From Brevibacterium sp. CBA3109 (lineage in GTDB: Bacteria > Actinomycetota > Actinomycetes > Actinomycetales > Brevibacteriaceae), in the NCBI RefSeq assembly GCF_040256645.1, contig NZ_CP158281.1, positions 3,162,001-3,226,000 of the forward strand: DNA of 64,000 bases, written 5' to 3'. Below are positions 51,511-60,596 of the stretch, in pieces (position 1 is the first letter of the stretch; each line of letters starts with the position of its first letter). The notes under the pieces are model-generated. The model saw nothing but the letters and a program-made list of their open reading frames with translations. It was not told the DNA's origin and ran no database searches. A program made the position numbers and the translations under genes.

Positions 51511-52692
51511 ATGGCTGATCACATCCTTAACACCTGGTACGTTGCGGCATGGTCGGATGAAGTGACGAACAAACCCATCCGGAGAATGATCTGCGAACAA
51601 TCCATCGTTCTCTACCGCATTTCCGATGATCAGGCCAAGGCGCTTGCCGACCGTTGCGCCCATCGGGCGTTCCCCTTGTCCAAAGGTCGAATGCTGGGTG
51701 ACTCCATCGAGTGCGGTTATCACGGCTTCACCTACGGACCTGATGGGCGGTGCACGAAGGTTCCCGGCCAGACGACGCTGCCAGAGCGGGCAGTCGTCCG
51801 TTCCTACCCCCTTCACGAGAAGGACGGCTGGATCTGGGTATGGATGGGGGGCGACCCTGCGGATGCCGATCCCAGCGATATTCCGGACACCCATTGGATG
51901 AATGATCCCAACTGGACCTCCGTCGAGCACTCCCTCCAAGTCGACTGTCGAGCCGAACTCGTGCACGACAATCTGCTCGACCTCACCCACGAGTCCTTCC
52001 TCCACAAGACGACTGTCGGCGACGACTACATCTACGAATACGGCATCACAGTCGAAGTCGACGACAATGTGGTGCTGGTGGACAGACTCATGCCCTCCGT
52101 ACCCGCACCGCCACTGTACGCAGACACGATGGGAATCGACGGAAACTGGGATCGCTTCCACGCCACCGAATTCTTTGTCCCCAACAACCTCACACTTCAC
52201 TCGGGCATCACGGCAGAGGGCGCGCCACGAGAAGAGGGCTACCTCATCAAAGTGCTCAACGCCATCACCCCGATCGATGCTCATACCTGCTGGTACTACT
52301 ATTCATTCGCCCGCAACTTCGCCGTCGACAACGTCGAAGCCACCGAGCAGCTTCGTGAGGGTCTGGGTCTGGTGCTCGAAGAGGACAAGGACGCGCTCGA
52401 GGCGCAGGAGCTGGGAATGCAGACACGCCCCGGCCGGGAGTTCGACGTCCTCATTGCCCAGGACGGCGGCGTCGCCAAGGCCCGTCGCATCCACCAGGCG
52501 CTATTGAAGAAGGAAGCCAAGGAACGCGAGGCGAAGGAACCTCGCCGACCCGGCGCGCCGGCGAATACAAAGCCCATCGGTGCAGCAGCTCGCCGACAAG
52601 CGCAGAAGGCGGCGGCAGCCGGCGCGGGAAGGTCCGCAGCCGAGTCGACCACCTCGGCGGAGGCCACGAGCACCGCAGCCGGCGGGAGGTGA
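51511..52692 (+). CDS. Rieske non-heme iron oxygenase, VanA-like oxygenase subunit
   Basis: A 393-residue oxygenase. Rieske 2Fe-2S ligands are CAHRAFPLSKG and CGYHGFTY (CxH...CxxH) at about 48-70. The catalytic mononuclear iron is bound by HDNLLDLTHESFLH at about 153-166. The layout matches vanillate O-demethylase and related O/N-dealkylating oxygenases. The last about 60 residues are Ala/Arg/Lys-rich and not part of the core fold. The ATG at 51511 follows AAGGAGG. It forms an operon with the reductase 6 bp downstream. The substrate is not revealed by sequence; dealkylation of a small aromatic or amine compound is the best guess. Confidence 0.9.
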   Translation: MADHILNTWYVAAWSDEVTNKPIRRMICEQSIVLYRISDDQAKALADRCAHRAFPLSKGRMLGDSIECGYHGFTYGPDGRCTKVPGQTTLPERAVVRSYPLHEKDGWIWVWMGGDPADADPSDIPDTHWMNDPNWTSVEHSLQVDCRAELVHDNLLDLTHESFLHKTTVGDDYIYEYGITVEVDDNVVLVDRLMPSVPAPPLYADTMGIDGNWDRFHATEFFVPNNLTLHSGITAEGAPREEGYLIKVLNAITPIDAHTCWYYYSFARNFAVDNVEATEQLREGLGLVLEEDKDALEAQELGMQTRPGREFDVLIAQDGGVAKARRIHQALLKKEAKEREAKEPRRPGAPANTKPIGAAARRQAQKAAAAGAGRSAAESTTSAEATSTAAGGR

Positions 52693-52698
52693 TCGGGG

Positions 52699-54333
52699 AT
52701 GTGGATGCTCGAGCGCGCGAACTCCCTCAGCGCCGCACCGACCATGCCCGATGGCAGCCGCGTCCTGGCCGCCAACCCTGACAGCGCCGAACGCGGCGAC
52801 CCGTGGCGCTGGTCGATCACTCTTCATACGTCGCCGGACGGGGTAAGCACCTCTGTGAAGACTGATGAGTCCTTCGTCGTCCACACGGTCGAGCTTCTCG
52901 ACGCAACCCACTGCTCGACTGTGCTCACACGATGCACCGGCGATGTCATCGTCGTCGCTGTCAAGACGGGGGAAGCGCTCATCACGGTGCCCGATGGTCC
53001 TTGGCAGCGGCGAATCCATCCCGGTGACTCCTTCGTCCTCGAGGGCGAAGTGAACGAGACCATTCGTGTCGAGCTCACCGACACACAATCGACCGCACCG
53101 TCTACTGCCTCACCCCCACCAGGACCGCTGCTCTTCGCTGGGTCCCCTGAAGCGCACAAGGAGTTGAGAATGCCATCAACAGTCGAGACGCCCACCGCCG
53201 CAGCAGAACTTCGCGATGGAGCCGGCGCCGGCGCCGAATCCAACACCCCCGCCGAGGCAGGCCCCCGGTCGCGCAGACGGCTGTCGTTCTTCGACGCATA
53301 CGTCACGCAGATGCGAGTGGAGGCCGATGGCGTACTGTCCGTCGAGTTCACGCCGAGCGAGAGCGAAGCCGGGACACCATCACTTGTGGGCCTCCACCGC
53401 TGGGAGCCCGGAGCGCACCTTGACGTCCTCATGGGCGAGAGACTGGTGCGCCAGTTCTCCTTGTGCTCCCGACCGGGGGAGCCTCTGAAGGTGGCCGTGC
53501 TGCGCGAACCCGAATCGCGCGGCGGATCAGCTCACGTTCATGAGGTTCTTCGGCCGGGTTCTCAGGTTCGGCTGCGTGGGCCCAAGAACACCTTCCCACT
53601 CGAGCCCGCCGAGCACTATCGATTCATCGCCGCGGGGATCGGAATCACGCCCATCATCGCCATGGTACGCGAGGCCCATCGACGGGGCATCCCCTGGACG
53701 CTCGACTACCTCGGAAGGTCGCGTGAGACAATGGCCTTCGTCGCTGAGCTCGAAGATTTCGGCGACTGCGTGTACATTCATGAAAGTGGCGCGGACGGTC
53801 GCTTCAATCTCGGGGCACATCTCATCGAACCGGACGCCGGGGAGCTGGCATACGCTTGTGGACCGGCGGGGCTGCTCAATGAGCTGGCTGAAGCAGCGGA
53901 GTCATGGGAAAACCCCGATCTGCTACGCACCGAACTGTTCCTGGCTCAGCCCTCCGACGGTTCGACCACTGCCGGTGTCGGCTCAGATGGCCCCGGGCCG
54001 AGCAGTGCCGAATCGGGAGCTTCGCTCTTCGACGGCCCCGACGACAGCAGATCGACCGGCGATGCTCCTTTCACTGTCACGCTGACCACAGGCGAGTCGG
54101 TCGAGGTTCCCGCTGACAGGTCGGTTCTCGAATCACTGGAAGACGCAGGGTTTGCACCCCTGAGCTCGTGCCGCGAAGGAATCTGCGGCACTTGCGAGAC
54201 CGCGGTGATCAACGGCGAGGTCGATCACCGCGACAGCCTCCTGTCCGAGGAGGAGAGGACGGACAGTGAGACGATGATGATCTGCGTCTCGCGTTCGTGT
54301 GGAACTTCCGGCCTCACTCTCGAACTCGAATGA
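52699..54333 (+). CDS. HutD/cupin-like domain fused in frame to a VanB-type reductase
   Basis: A 544-residue continuous reading frame. Residues 1 to about 135 resemble a HutD/Ves-type cupin (DPWRWSITLHTSPDG near 35, then a beta-rich run). After a Pro/Thr/Ala linker, residues from about 188 form a phthalate-dioxygenase-reductase-like chain: flavin domain with RQFSLCSRPGE, NAD domain with GIGITPIIAMVR and YACGPAGLL, and a C-terminal plant-type 2Fe-2S domain with CREGICGTC and a later Cys in MMICVSRSC. An ATG at 53170 (codon 158) is preceded by AAGGAG at 6 nt, so a free reductase of about 387 residues can also be made. It passes NADH electrons to the adjacent Rieske oxygenase. Confidence 0.85.
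   Translation: MWMLERANSLSAAPTMPDGSRVLAANPDSAERGDPWRWSITLHTSPDGVSTSVKTDESFVVHTVELLDATHCSTVLTRCTGDVIVVAVKTGEALITVPDGPWQRRIHPGDSFVLEGEVNETIRVELTDTQSTAPSTASPPPGPLLFAGSPEAHKELRMPSTVETPTAAAELRDGAGAGAESNTPAEAGPRSRRRLSFFDAYVTQMRVEADGVLSVEFTPSESEAGTPSLVGLHRWEPGAHLDVLMGERLVRQFSLCSRPGEPLKVAVLREPESRGGSAHVHEVLRPGSQVRLRGPKNTFPLEPAEHYRFIAAGIGITPIIAMVREAHRRGIPWTLDYLGRSRETMAFVAELEDFGDCVYIHESGADGRFNLGAHLIEPDAGELAYACGPAGLLNELAEAAESWENPDLLRTELFLAQPSDGSTTAGVGSDGPGPSSAESGASLFDGPDDSRSTGDAPFTVTLTTGESVEVPADRSVLESLEDAGFAPLSSCREGICGTCETAVINGEVDHRDSLLSEEERTDSETMMICVSRSCGTSGLTLELE
53158..53172 (+). promoter_or_regulatory. Strong internal ribosome binding site and start codon of the reductase
   Basis: AAGGAG at 53158-53163, six bases, then ATG at 53170, in frame with the longer product. 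This is a better site than most true starts in this window and sits exactly in the linker before the reductase domains. Confidence 0.7.
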
Positions 54334-54386
54334 CCGGTTTCAGGCATCTGCTGCCGTAGCAGCCACCGGGGCACTGCCCAGCACGT

Positions 54387-55367
54387 TCACTTAGTCAGGT
54401 ACTCGTCGAGATCGTCGAGGATGAGCCCAGCACCTGTGGGCCCGAGGCCGAGGAACCACACAGCGTCCTCGACACGAATCGCCTTGCCGTCCTTTACCGC
54501 GTCAAGACCCTTCCACTGACTCGATTTGAGGGCCTTGTCCTCGCCTGTGGCCTTGGGATCACCGTAGCTCGTGTAGAAGATATAGTCACCGCCGGCCTGA
54601 TCGAGGTTCTCCGGTGAGATCTCAACGGCGAGTTCGTCGACGTCCTGCTTCTCCGGGCGTTTGAAGCCGGCATCGCCGAGGATGACTCCGATGAGTGACT
54701 GATTCGCATAGAGGCGCAGTTTCTCGAGCATGAACCGTACGAGAGAGATCGTCGGGTTGCCGTCGACGGACTTCTTCAGCGTCTTCGCTTCCTCCGCATA
54801 TTCCTCGAGGTCCGCGGTGGCCTCCTTCTCCATTCCCAGGGCGTCGCCGACGAGGCGGAAGTTCTCCTTCCACGGGAACCCAGGGCGGATCGAGAATACC
54901 GTCGGAGCGATCGAGTCGAGCTCATCGTAGAGCTTGTCTGCCCGCAGCTGGCTGCCGAGGATGAGGTCGGGTTCGAGCGAGGCGATCTTCTCGAGATCGA
55001 GCTCATTGATCGTATCGACGGTCTCGACACCGTCGACCTTGTCTTCGAGGTAGCTCGGCACCGGGTTTGACCCTTCGGTGGTCACCATTCCGACAGGCTT
55101 GATGCCCAGCGAGAGGACGTCGTCGAGTTCGCCGGTGTCGAGGACGACGACCCGTTCAGGCTTCTTTTCAATCTCCGTCGACCCGTTCGCGTGCTTGATC
55201 GTGCGTGGGAACTCCCCCGGCTCGGCGTCGGTGCCGAGCTTCGCAGTCTCCTCATCCGCGGTTCCGAAGGCCTCACCACCAGTGGCGACATCTTTGTTGC
55301 CCGATTCGCCGCTACCTCCCTGGTCACCATCGGCGGCGCAGCCGCTTGCGAGGAGGGCAATGATCAA
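54387..55367 (-). CDS. Iron-siderophore ABC transporter substrate-binding lipoprotein (FepB/FecB-like)
   Basis: A class III periplasmic-binding-fold lipoprotein. The lipobox LLASGC is followed by an acidic linker. The PBP_2 domain begins near PRTIKHANGSTEIEKKPERVVVL and contains LGIKPVGM, LEPDLILGS and APTVFSI. It captures ferric siderophore for an ABC importer not present here. The TTG at 55367 gives a signal of only about nine residues before the cysteine. The natural signal (SFPRSAAALAAATLIIALLASGC in frame, with arginine and hydrophobic core) extends to 55409, where the only candidate start is ATT and no ATG/GTG/TTG occurs before an in-frame TAG. IdeR-like boxes lie upstream. Confidence 0.85.
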   Translation of the reverse strand: MIIALLASGCAADGDQGGSGESGNKDVATGGEAFGTADEETAKLGTDAEPGEFPRTIKHANGSTEIEKKPERVVVLDTGELDDVLSLGIKPVGMVTTEGSNPVPSYLEDKVDGVETVDTINELDLEKIASLEPDLILGSQLRADKLYDELDSIAPTVFSIRPGFPWKENFRLVGDALGMEKEATADLEEYAEEAKTLKKSVDGNPTISLVRFMLEKLRLYANQSLIGVILGDAGFKRPEKQDVDELAVEISPENLDQAGGDYIFYTSYGDPKATGEDKALKSSQWKGLDAVKDGKAIRVEDAVWFLGLGPTGAGLILDDLDEYLTK

Positions 55368-55414
55368 GGTTGCTGCAGCAAGCGCCGCGGCGCTCCGAGG
55401 AAAAGAAATCTTCG

Positions 55415-55467
55415 TAAGGGCAGTCTAACCTGACCAGCCTCTCAGTTCTTAGGTTAGGCTCACATAG
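55415..55467. promoter_or_regulatory. Two IdeR/DtxR-like iron boxes
   Basis: TTAGGTTAGGCTCACATAG at 55449-55467 matches the IdeR consensus TTAGGTTAGGCTAACCTAA at 16 of 19 positions. A second, weaker site at 55415-55433 matches 14 of 19 on the minus strand. Both lie just upstream of the siderophore-binding gene, consistent with repression when iron is plentiful. Confidence 0.75.
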
Positions 55468-55518
55468 CATAAATGTGATGAAGACCCCACCTGCTACTGA
55501 GCACACGAAATAGAACCG

Positions 55519-55772
55519 ATGACACCCCTTACCCATCTGACGTCACACACGTTCGGCCTGGCCGGATGCGGCGGCTCCGACTCCTCCGAGAGCTCGAGCG
55601 AATCCGCAGCGAACGATTCCGGGGAGTGGCCCCAGACCATCACCGATGACGCCGATCACGAGGTCACCATCGACAACCAGTCCGAGAAGATCGTCTCGAA
55701 GGAGAAGGATGTCGAACCCCTCGAGAAGGCCGTGACCGTCAAGCCCGTGTTCCTCTTCAGCGCCGATGAGAA
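55519..55772 (+). pseudogene. Remnant of a second FepB-like lipoprotein
   Basis: It reads LAGCGGSDSSESSSESAAN (lipobox and Ser/Glu linker) then WPQTITDDADHEVTIDNQ and EKIV, the usual start of an iron-siderophore-binding domain. Homology then fades in KEKDVEPLEKAVTVKPVFLF, and the frame runs into permease DNA about 55770. The signal peptide is also damaged. A deletion appears to have removed most of the gene. Confidence 0.65.
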
Positions 55773-56930
55773 GACCTCTACGGCGTCCAGCTCTTCGCAC
55801 GATTCAACAACGTCCTCGTGTGGTGGAAGCTCGCCGTCATCCTTCTCGTCATCGTCGTGTTCATGATCCTGGCCTTCAACCCCGGCCACTTCTCAAGCCA
55901 GCGCTTCGGCGGATTCGCTCCCAATGGAATCGGACCGATCTTCGCAGCCCTCCCCGCAGCAGGCATCGTCTTCTCCTACCTCGGCTTCCGTCAGGGGGTC
56001 GAGTTCGCAGGCGAGACCACGAACCCGCAGAAGAACGTCCCCTTCGCAGTGATCGGCTCAATCCTCGTCACCGGCGTCATCTACATCGCACTGCAGGCGG
56101 CCTTCATCGGCGCCCTGCCCACGGACCTCCTCGAGGGCGGTTGGAAGAACCTCGCATTCAACAACGACGCAGGAACTCTCGCAGAGATCTCGCTGCTGCT
56201 GGGTGCTGTGTGGCTGGCAGTCATCCTCTACGCCGACGCCATCGTCTCCCCTGCCGACACCGGCCTGATCTACACCGCGCTGGCTCCTCGCCTGTCCTAC
56301 TCGCAGGCGAAGGTCGGCAATGCTCCGCGCGCACTGGCAAAGCTCAACAAGCACGGTGTTCCGTGGATCTCGCTCCTCGTCGTGTTCATCGTCTCCTGCA
56401 TCATGTTCCTGCCGTTCCCCTCGTGGGCGAAGCTCGTCGGATTCATCACCTCCGGCACGGTGCTCTCGTTCGCCACAGGGCCTGTGGTCGTCGCCGCGCT
56501 GCGTCGTCAGCTGCCCGAGCAGGAGCGTCCGTTCAAACTGCCTGGCAACGATGTGCTGCCGATCATCGGCTTCATCTGCGCGAACCTCATCGTGTACTGG
56601 ACAGGCTGGGAGACGAACTGGAAGCTCTTCCTGGCTGTGGCCATCGGCTATGTCGTGATGGTCCTCCACCACATCTTCGCCAAGGACAAGGCCCGTCTGC
56701 CGGATCTGAAGATGCGCTCCGGCTGGTGGATGATCCTGTGGATGGCCGGCCTGGTCCTCCTCAGCCTCATCGGCCACTACGGTGGAGGCCTGGACATCAT
56801 GGGCTTCATCTGGGGCGAGGTCGTGACCGTGATCTTCTCGGTCATCGTCTTCTACGTCGGCATCAGCTGCCGGCTGAGCCCGGAAGAGGCGGTGGAAGCT
56901 GTCGAGCAGACTCAGCGTGCGGACGACTGA
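55773..56930 (+). pseudogene. APC family amino acid/polyamine permease, 5' truncated
   Basis: About 385 C-terminal residues of a 12-helix permease, beginning DLYGVQLFARFNNVLVWWKLAV, which is normally internal. AGIVFSYLGFRQGVEFAGET and VISPADTGLIYTA-like sequence (IVSPADTGLIYTALAPR) identify the helix 6 to 8 region. The N-terminal third with the substrate-binding helix 1 is missing. A GTG at 55818 could start a product with the remaining helices, but it should not transport. The junction with the FepB-like remnant marks a deletion. Confidence 0.8.
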
Positions 56931-56987
56931 GTTCGTATGGCCTGAGTTCGTACTGCCTAAGGCTGTACTGCCTGAGTCTATATGGCA
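56928..56987. repeat. Four 15-bp tandem repeats, each starting with a stop codon
   Basis: Units start at 56928, 56943, 56958 and 56973 and read TGAGTTCGTATGGCC, TGAGTTCGTACTGCC, TAAGGCTGTACTGCC and TGAGTCTATATGGCA. The first three bases of the first unit are the permease stop codon. Because the unit is a multiple of three, every copy puts a stop in the same frame. Confidence 0.85.
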
Positions 56988-57109
56988 GATTCGCCTTCGA
57001 AGCCGCTTCGACGTTTGAACGCGTCGGGGCGGCTTCGGCACTCTCGGAACCAGATTCAGCTGCGCTCGACCACATGCGTTCGTCTGAGGCGAGTACATGT
57101 GGTCCAGGT

Positions 57110-57745
57110 TCAACTGTCCTTGTCGATGCGGGTGCGGATTCGGTCGAAGGCGGCGGCCGTGTCGAAGTCGGCAACGATGCCCGGATCCACGTCAACGAGA
57201 GTGGGGTCGAGCCCCGAGAACAGCCACTTCACCGCACCGTTCGTCGGGTCCCCGATGGCGTCCAAGCGCGAAATCAGCAGCCCCGTCGGCCACGCGGCGC
57301 AGAGGAACTGGGTCTTTCCCCGGTCATCGGTCCCCGCAGCCGGAAACCCTGTGCGCCTGCAGGCTTCGATCAGATCGCCGAGGTGGTCGGCAGTGATCAG
57401 GGGCATGTCCGCGGCCAGCACCAGGGTCACATCCGCAGACGTTGCAGACTCGAGAGCATACGATGCGTCATCGTGGGCACGGGCTGCTGCACTTGCCGCC
57501 GCGATCCCAGCCAGCGGACCGGCGAAAGCGGGTTCCTCACGAACAGAATGCACTGATTCCTGCTCCGTGGCAGACAATCCGTCGCCCGGTCCGGCCACCC
57601 ACACCTCGGCGTCGGGATCGACTGTGCGAACCGTGCGGAGGATGCGGGAGATCACGGTGATCCCGCCCAGCTCGACTGCGGGTTTGTGGACGCCGCCGAA
57701 GCGGTTCGAGCGGCCGCCGCTGAGTATGATCGCCGTGATCGACAT
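57110..57745 (-). CDS. mobA: Molybdenum cofactor guanylyltransferase
   Basis: A 211-residue nucleotidyltransferase that adds GMP to molybdopterin-Mo to form the dinucleotide cofactor. The GTP-binding loop is ILSGGRSNRFGGVHKP (LAGGxSxRMGxxKP). GPLAGIAAA, the metal-binding AADMP and the C-terminal KTQFLCAAWPTGLL segment fit MobA. The start at 57745 is the first Met before the loop. No other Mo-cofactor gene is in the window. Confidence 0.88.
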   Translation of the reverse strand: MSITAIILSGGRSNRFGGVHKPAVELGGITVISRILRTVRTVDPDAEVWVAGPGDGLSATEQESVHSVREEPAFAGPLAGIAAASAAARAHDDASYALESATSADVTLVLAADMPLITADHLGDLIEACRRTGFPAAGTDDRGKTQFLCAAWPTGLLISRLDAIGDPTNGAVKWLFSGLDPTLVDVDPGIVADFDTAAAFDRIRTRIDKDS

Positions 57746-57917
57746 GCCCCGATCCTACGCGGGACGACGGCATCGGCAACGGGATCCGCACGACATTTCC
57801 GACGCCGGTGAGCAATACTGTGAGACATCACCAGTTCATGGCGGGCTGTGTCGCGTGGGACATCGTCGACCCGGCCGAGGCGCCCGTACACACCGGAATT
57901 GCACGGAGGAATCGCGA

Positions 57918-59642
57918 ATGACGAAGTTCGATGTCGTCGAAGCATCCATCGCTTCACTGCGACAGGCGCTCGAGGACGGGACGACCACCTCGGTGGGACT
58001 CGTCGAGGCCTATCGGGCCCGCATCGCCGCCTTCGACGGTCCAGACACCAAGACCCGGCTCAACTCCGTGATCGTGTCCAACCCGGAAGCCCTTGCCGAG
58101 GCGGCCGACTCCGACGCCAGGCGTGCCCGAGGTCAGGTGCTCGGCCCCCTCGACGGAATCCCGTACACGGCAAAGGACAGCTACATGGTCACCGGGCTGA
58201 CCGTCGCCGCCGGCTCCCCCGCCTTCGCCGACCTCATCGCACAGAGGGATGCCTTCACGATCGAACGCCTCCGCGGCGCCGGAGCCATCTGCTTGGGGCT
58301 GACCAACATGCCGCCGATGGCCAATGGCGGCATGCAGCGTGGGCTCTACGGCCGAGCCGAAAGTCCGTACAACGCCGGGTGGCTGACCAGCGCCTTCGCC
58401 TCCGGCTCCTCGAACGGCTCCGGTACGGCGACGACCGCGAGCTTCGCTGCCTTCGGCCTTGGCGAAGAGACCTGGTCCTCAGGTCGAGCCCCGGCCTCAC
58501 ACAACGCGCTCATCGCCTATACCCCCTCGCGCGGAGTCATCTCTGTGCGAGGCAATTGGCCCCTGGTGCCCACGATGGACGTCGTCGTCCCGCACACCCG
58601 ATCGATGACCGATCTGTGCGAGGTTCTCGACGTCATCGTCGCCGACGACGCCGAGCCCCGTGGGGACTTCTGGCGGACCCAACCCTGGGTCGAGATCCCT
58701 GCCGCTTCTGCTGTTCGCCCCGATTCGTATGCGTCGCTGCTTCCAGCCGATGCCGACGCCGCCCGCTCGAGACTGGCGGGCAGACGCTTCGGCATTCCGA
58801 AAATGTACATCAACGCCGACACTGAGGCAGGCACGAATCCCGAGGGCGGAATCGGAGGGCCGACGGGGCAGCGGGTCGAAACCCGGGCCTCCGTGGTCGC
58901 CGCCTGGGAACAGGCCCGGCGTGACCTCGAAGCCGCCGGAGCCGAGGTCATCGAAACCGATTTCCCGGTCGTGAGCAACTACGAAGGTGATCGTCCCGGC
59001 GCCCCGACGATCAGGACGCGTGGCATCGTGGGCACCGACTACCTCGATCGGGAGATCAATGACCTCTCCGCATGGGCCTGGGACGATTTTCTCGCCGCCA
59101 ACGGAGATCCGAAGCTGTCAACACTGACCGAGGTGGACGGGTCGAGGATCTTTCCCCACCCGGACGGCGCCATCCCGGATCGCTACACCGGGTTCGATGA
59201 CGACATCGCGACCTACCCTGAGATCGTGCGGGCCCGTCCGTATGACTCGGTGACGGAGATCCCCGAGCTCGAAGACGGCATCCGTGGTCTCGAGGTGACC
59301 CGCCGGATCGACCTCGAGGAATGGATGGACGCCAACGGCCTCGACGCCGTCATCTACCCGGCGATGGCTGATGTGGGGCCGGCCGATATGGATGTCAACG
59401 AAGCCTCGGCGGACCTCGGGTGGCGCAACGGCACCTGGGTCGCCAACGGCAACCTGGTGCCACGCCACCTCGGCATCCCCTCAGTCACGGTGCCCATGGG
59501 AACGATGACCGACACCGACATTCCGATCGGGCTGACGATTTCGGGGCGCGGCTGGGACGATGCGTTGCTCATCGAACTCGCCGCAGCGTTCGAAGCCACC
59601 GGCGACCGTCGTGAGGAGCCGCCGCGGACACCGAGGCTGTGA
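57918..59642 (+). CDS. Amidase (amidase signature family)
   Basis: A 574-residue amidohydrolase with the Ser-cisSer-Lys triad of the family. The lysine is Lys86 in YTAKDSYM, the glycine/serine-rich loop GSSNGSGTAT at about 163 holds the cis-serine, and EETWSSGRAPAS at about 185 holds the nucleophilic serine. The ATG at 57918 follows GGAGG by 8 nt. The signature departs slightly from the common DTGGSIR. It hydrolyses a carboxamide to acid and ammonia; the substrate is unknown. It runs in the same direction as the next two genes with 80-90 bp gaps. Confidence 0.9.
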   Translation: MTKFDVVEASIASLRQALEDGTTTSVGLVEAYRARIAAFDGPDTKTRLNSVIVSNPEALAEAADSDARRARGQVLGPLDGIPYTAKDSYMVTGLTVAAGSPAFADLIAQRDAFTIERLRGAGAICLGLTNMPPMANGGMQRGLYGRAESPYNAGWLTSAFASGSSNGSGTATTASFAAFGLGEETWSSGRAPASHNALIAYTPSRGVISVRGNWPLVPTMDVVVPHTRSMTDLCEVLDVIVADDAEPRGDFWRTQPWVEIPAASAVRPDSYASLLPADADAARSRLAGRRFGIPKMYINADTEAGTNPEGGIGGPTGQRVETRASVVAAWEQARRDLEAAGAEVIETDFPVVSNYEGDRPGAPTIRTRGIVGTDYLDREINDLSAWAWDDFLAANGDPKLSTLTEVDGSRIFPHPDGAIPDRYTGFDDDIATYPEIVRARPYDSVTEIPELEDGIRGLEVTRRIDLEEWMDANGLDAVIYPAMADVGPADMDVNEASADLGWRNGTWVANGNLVPRHLGIPSVTVPMGTMTDTDIPIGLTISGRGWDDALLIELAAAFEATGDRREEPPRTPRL

Positions 59643-59732
59643 AGTCGAGGGTGCGAAGACGAGGATTCAACTGAAATCTTCGGGTGAACTCGCCAGATTA
59701 CTGGATCGTAGCAACCAATCGGTGGAACAGTA

Positions 59733-60512
59733 TTGGACATGACTGATTTCACTGTTCTTGCCGAACGCGCCTTCACCCTGCTCGAAGCCCATCAACAGGA
59801 TCATCCGATCGTCCTTCCGACCGTATGGGATTCCTGGTCGGCCCATGCCATGGTCGACTCGGGGTTCAATGCACTGAGCATCGGATCCCACCCGCTTGCA
59901 AATTCTGTGGGGGCCGACGACGGTGAGGCCATGAGCCTGAGCCAAGCCCTGGCCGGAATCGCGCGCGTCTGCGGATCTGTCGACGTTCCAGTCTCCGCGG
60001 ATCTGGAATCCGGCTACGATACCCCGGCGCCGGATCTCATCGCCGGACTCCTCGAGGCCGGTGCTGTGGGGGTCAACATCGAGGACACCGTCCACAGCGA
60101 GGGACGGATGCGCAGCGCTGAGGAGCATGCCGAGTACATCGGCGATCTGCGTCGCGCCGCGGACGCGCAACGGGTGCACGTGGTGATCAACGCCCGCACC
60201 GATGTGTTCAAGAATCCAGGTGATTTCTCCGATCCCACCGCCGAGGCGATCCATCGCCTCAATCTGTGCGCCGAGGCGGGTGCGGATTCCGTCTATCCGG
60301 TCAGGCTGCCTGACACCGACACGCTCAAGACCATACTGTCGCAGGTGAGCCTGCCACTCAATGTCACGGCTCACCCGATCAAGGGTGCCGTGCCCGACGA
60401 GCTCGATCTCTCGCAGCTGCAGGACCTTGGGGTGAAGCGTGTGACCTTCGGGCCACTGCTGCAGTCCGCAATGTATGACTACTTCGCCAAGTTCACCAGA
60501 AACTGGCACTGA
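59733..60512 (+). CDS. Isocitrate lyase/PEP mutase family enzyme
   Basis: A 259-residue TIM-barrel protein of the PEP mutase/methylisocitrate lyase superfamily. TVWDSWSAHAMVDSGFNALSIGS at about 30, VPVSADLESGY (Mg-binding Asp) at about 88 and GAVGVNIEDTVH at about 110 are conserved. The catalytic-loop KKCG of lyases is absent (the loop reads NARTDVFKNPG nearby), so it belongs to the general oxaloacetate/2-oxoacid lyase or phosphonomutase-like branch. The TTG at 59733 has GGA at suitable spacing; the ATG at 59739 is equally possible. Confidence 0.88.
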   Translation: MDMTDFTVLAERAFTLLEAHQQDHPIVLPTVWDSWSAHAMVDSGFNALSIGSHPLANSVGADDGEAMSLSQALAGIARVCGSVDVPVSADLESGYDTPAPDLIAGLLEAGAVGVNIEDTVHSEGRMRSAEEHAEYIGDLRRAADAQRVHVVINARTDVFKNPGDFSDPTAEAIHRLNLCAEAGADSVYPVRLPDTDTLKTILSQVSLPLNVTAHPIKGAVPDELDLSQLQDLGVKRVTFGPLLQSAMYDYFAKFTRNWH

Positions 60513-60596
60513 CCACAGCACACCCCAGCGCATTGATTCAACACAACCCCACCCGCGCTGAGCACGCCCTGCCAACCGCAATGTTGAGGAGCCGCA

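Noticed and set aside
55766..57556. A long plus-strand frame of about 600 codons
   Set aside because: It is Arg/His-rich, out of frame with the permease remnant and antisense to mobA; no family features.
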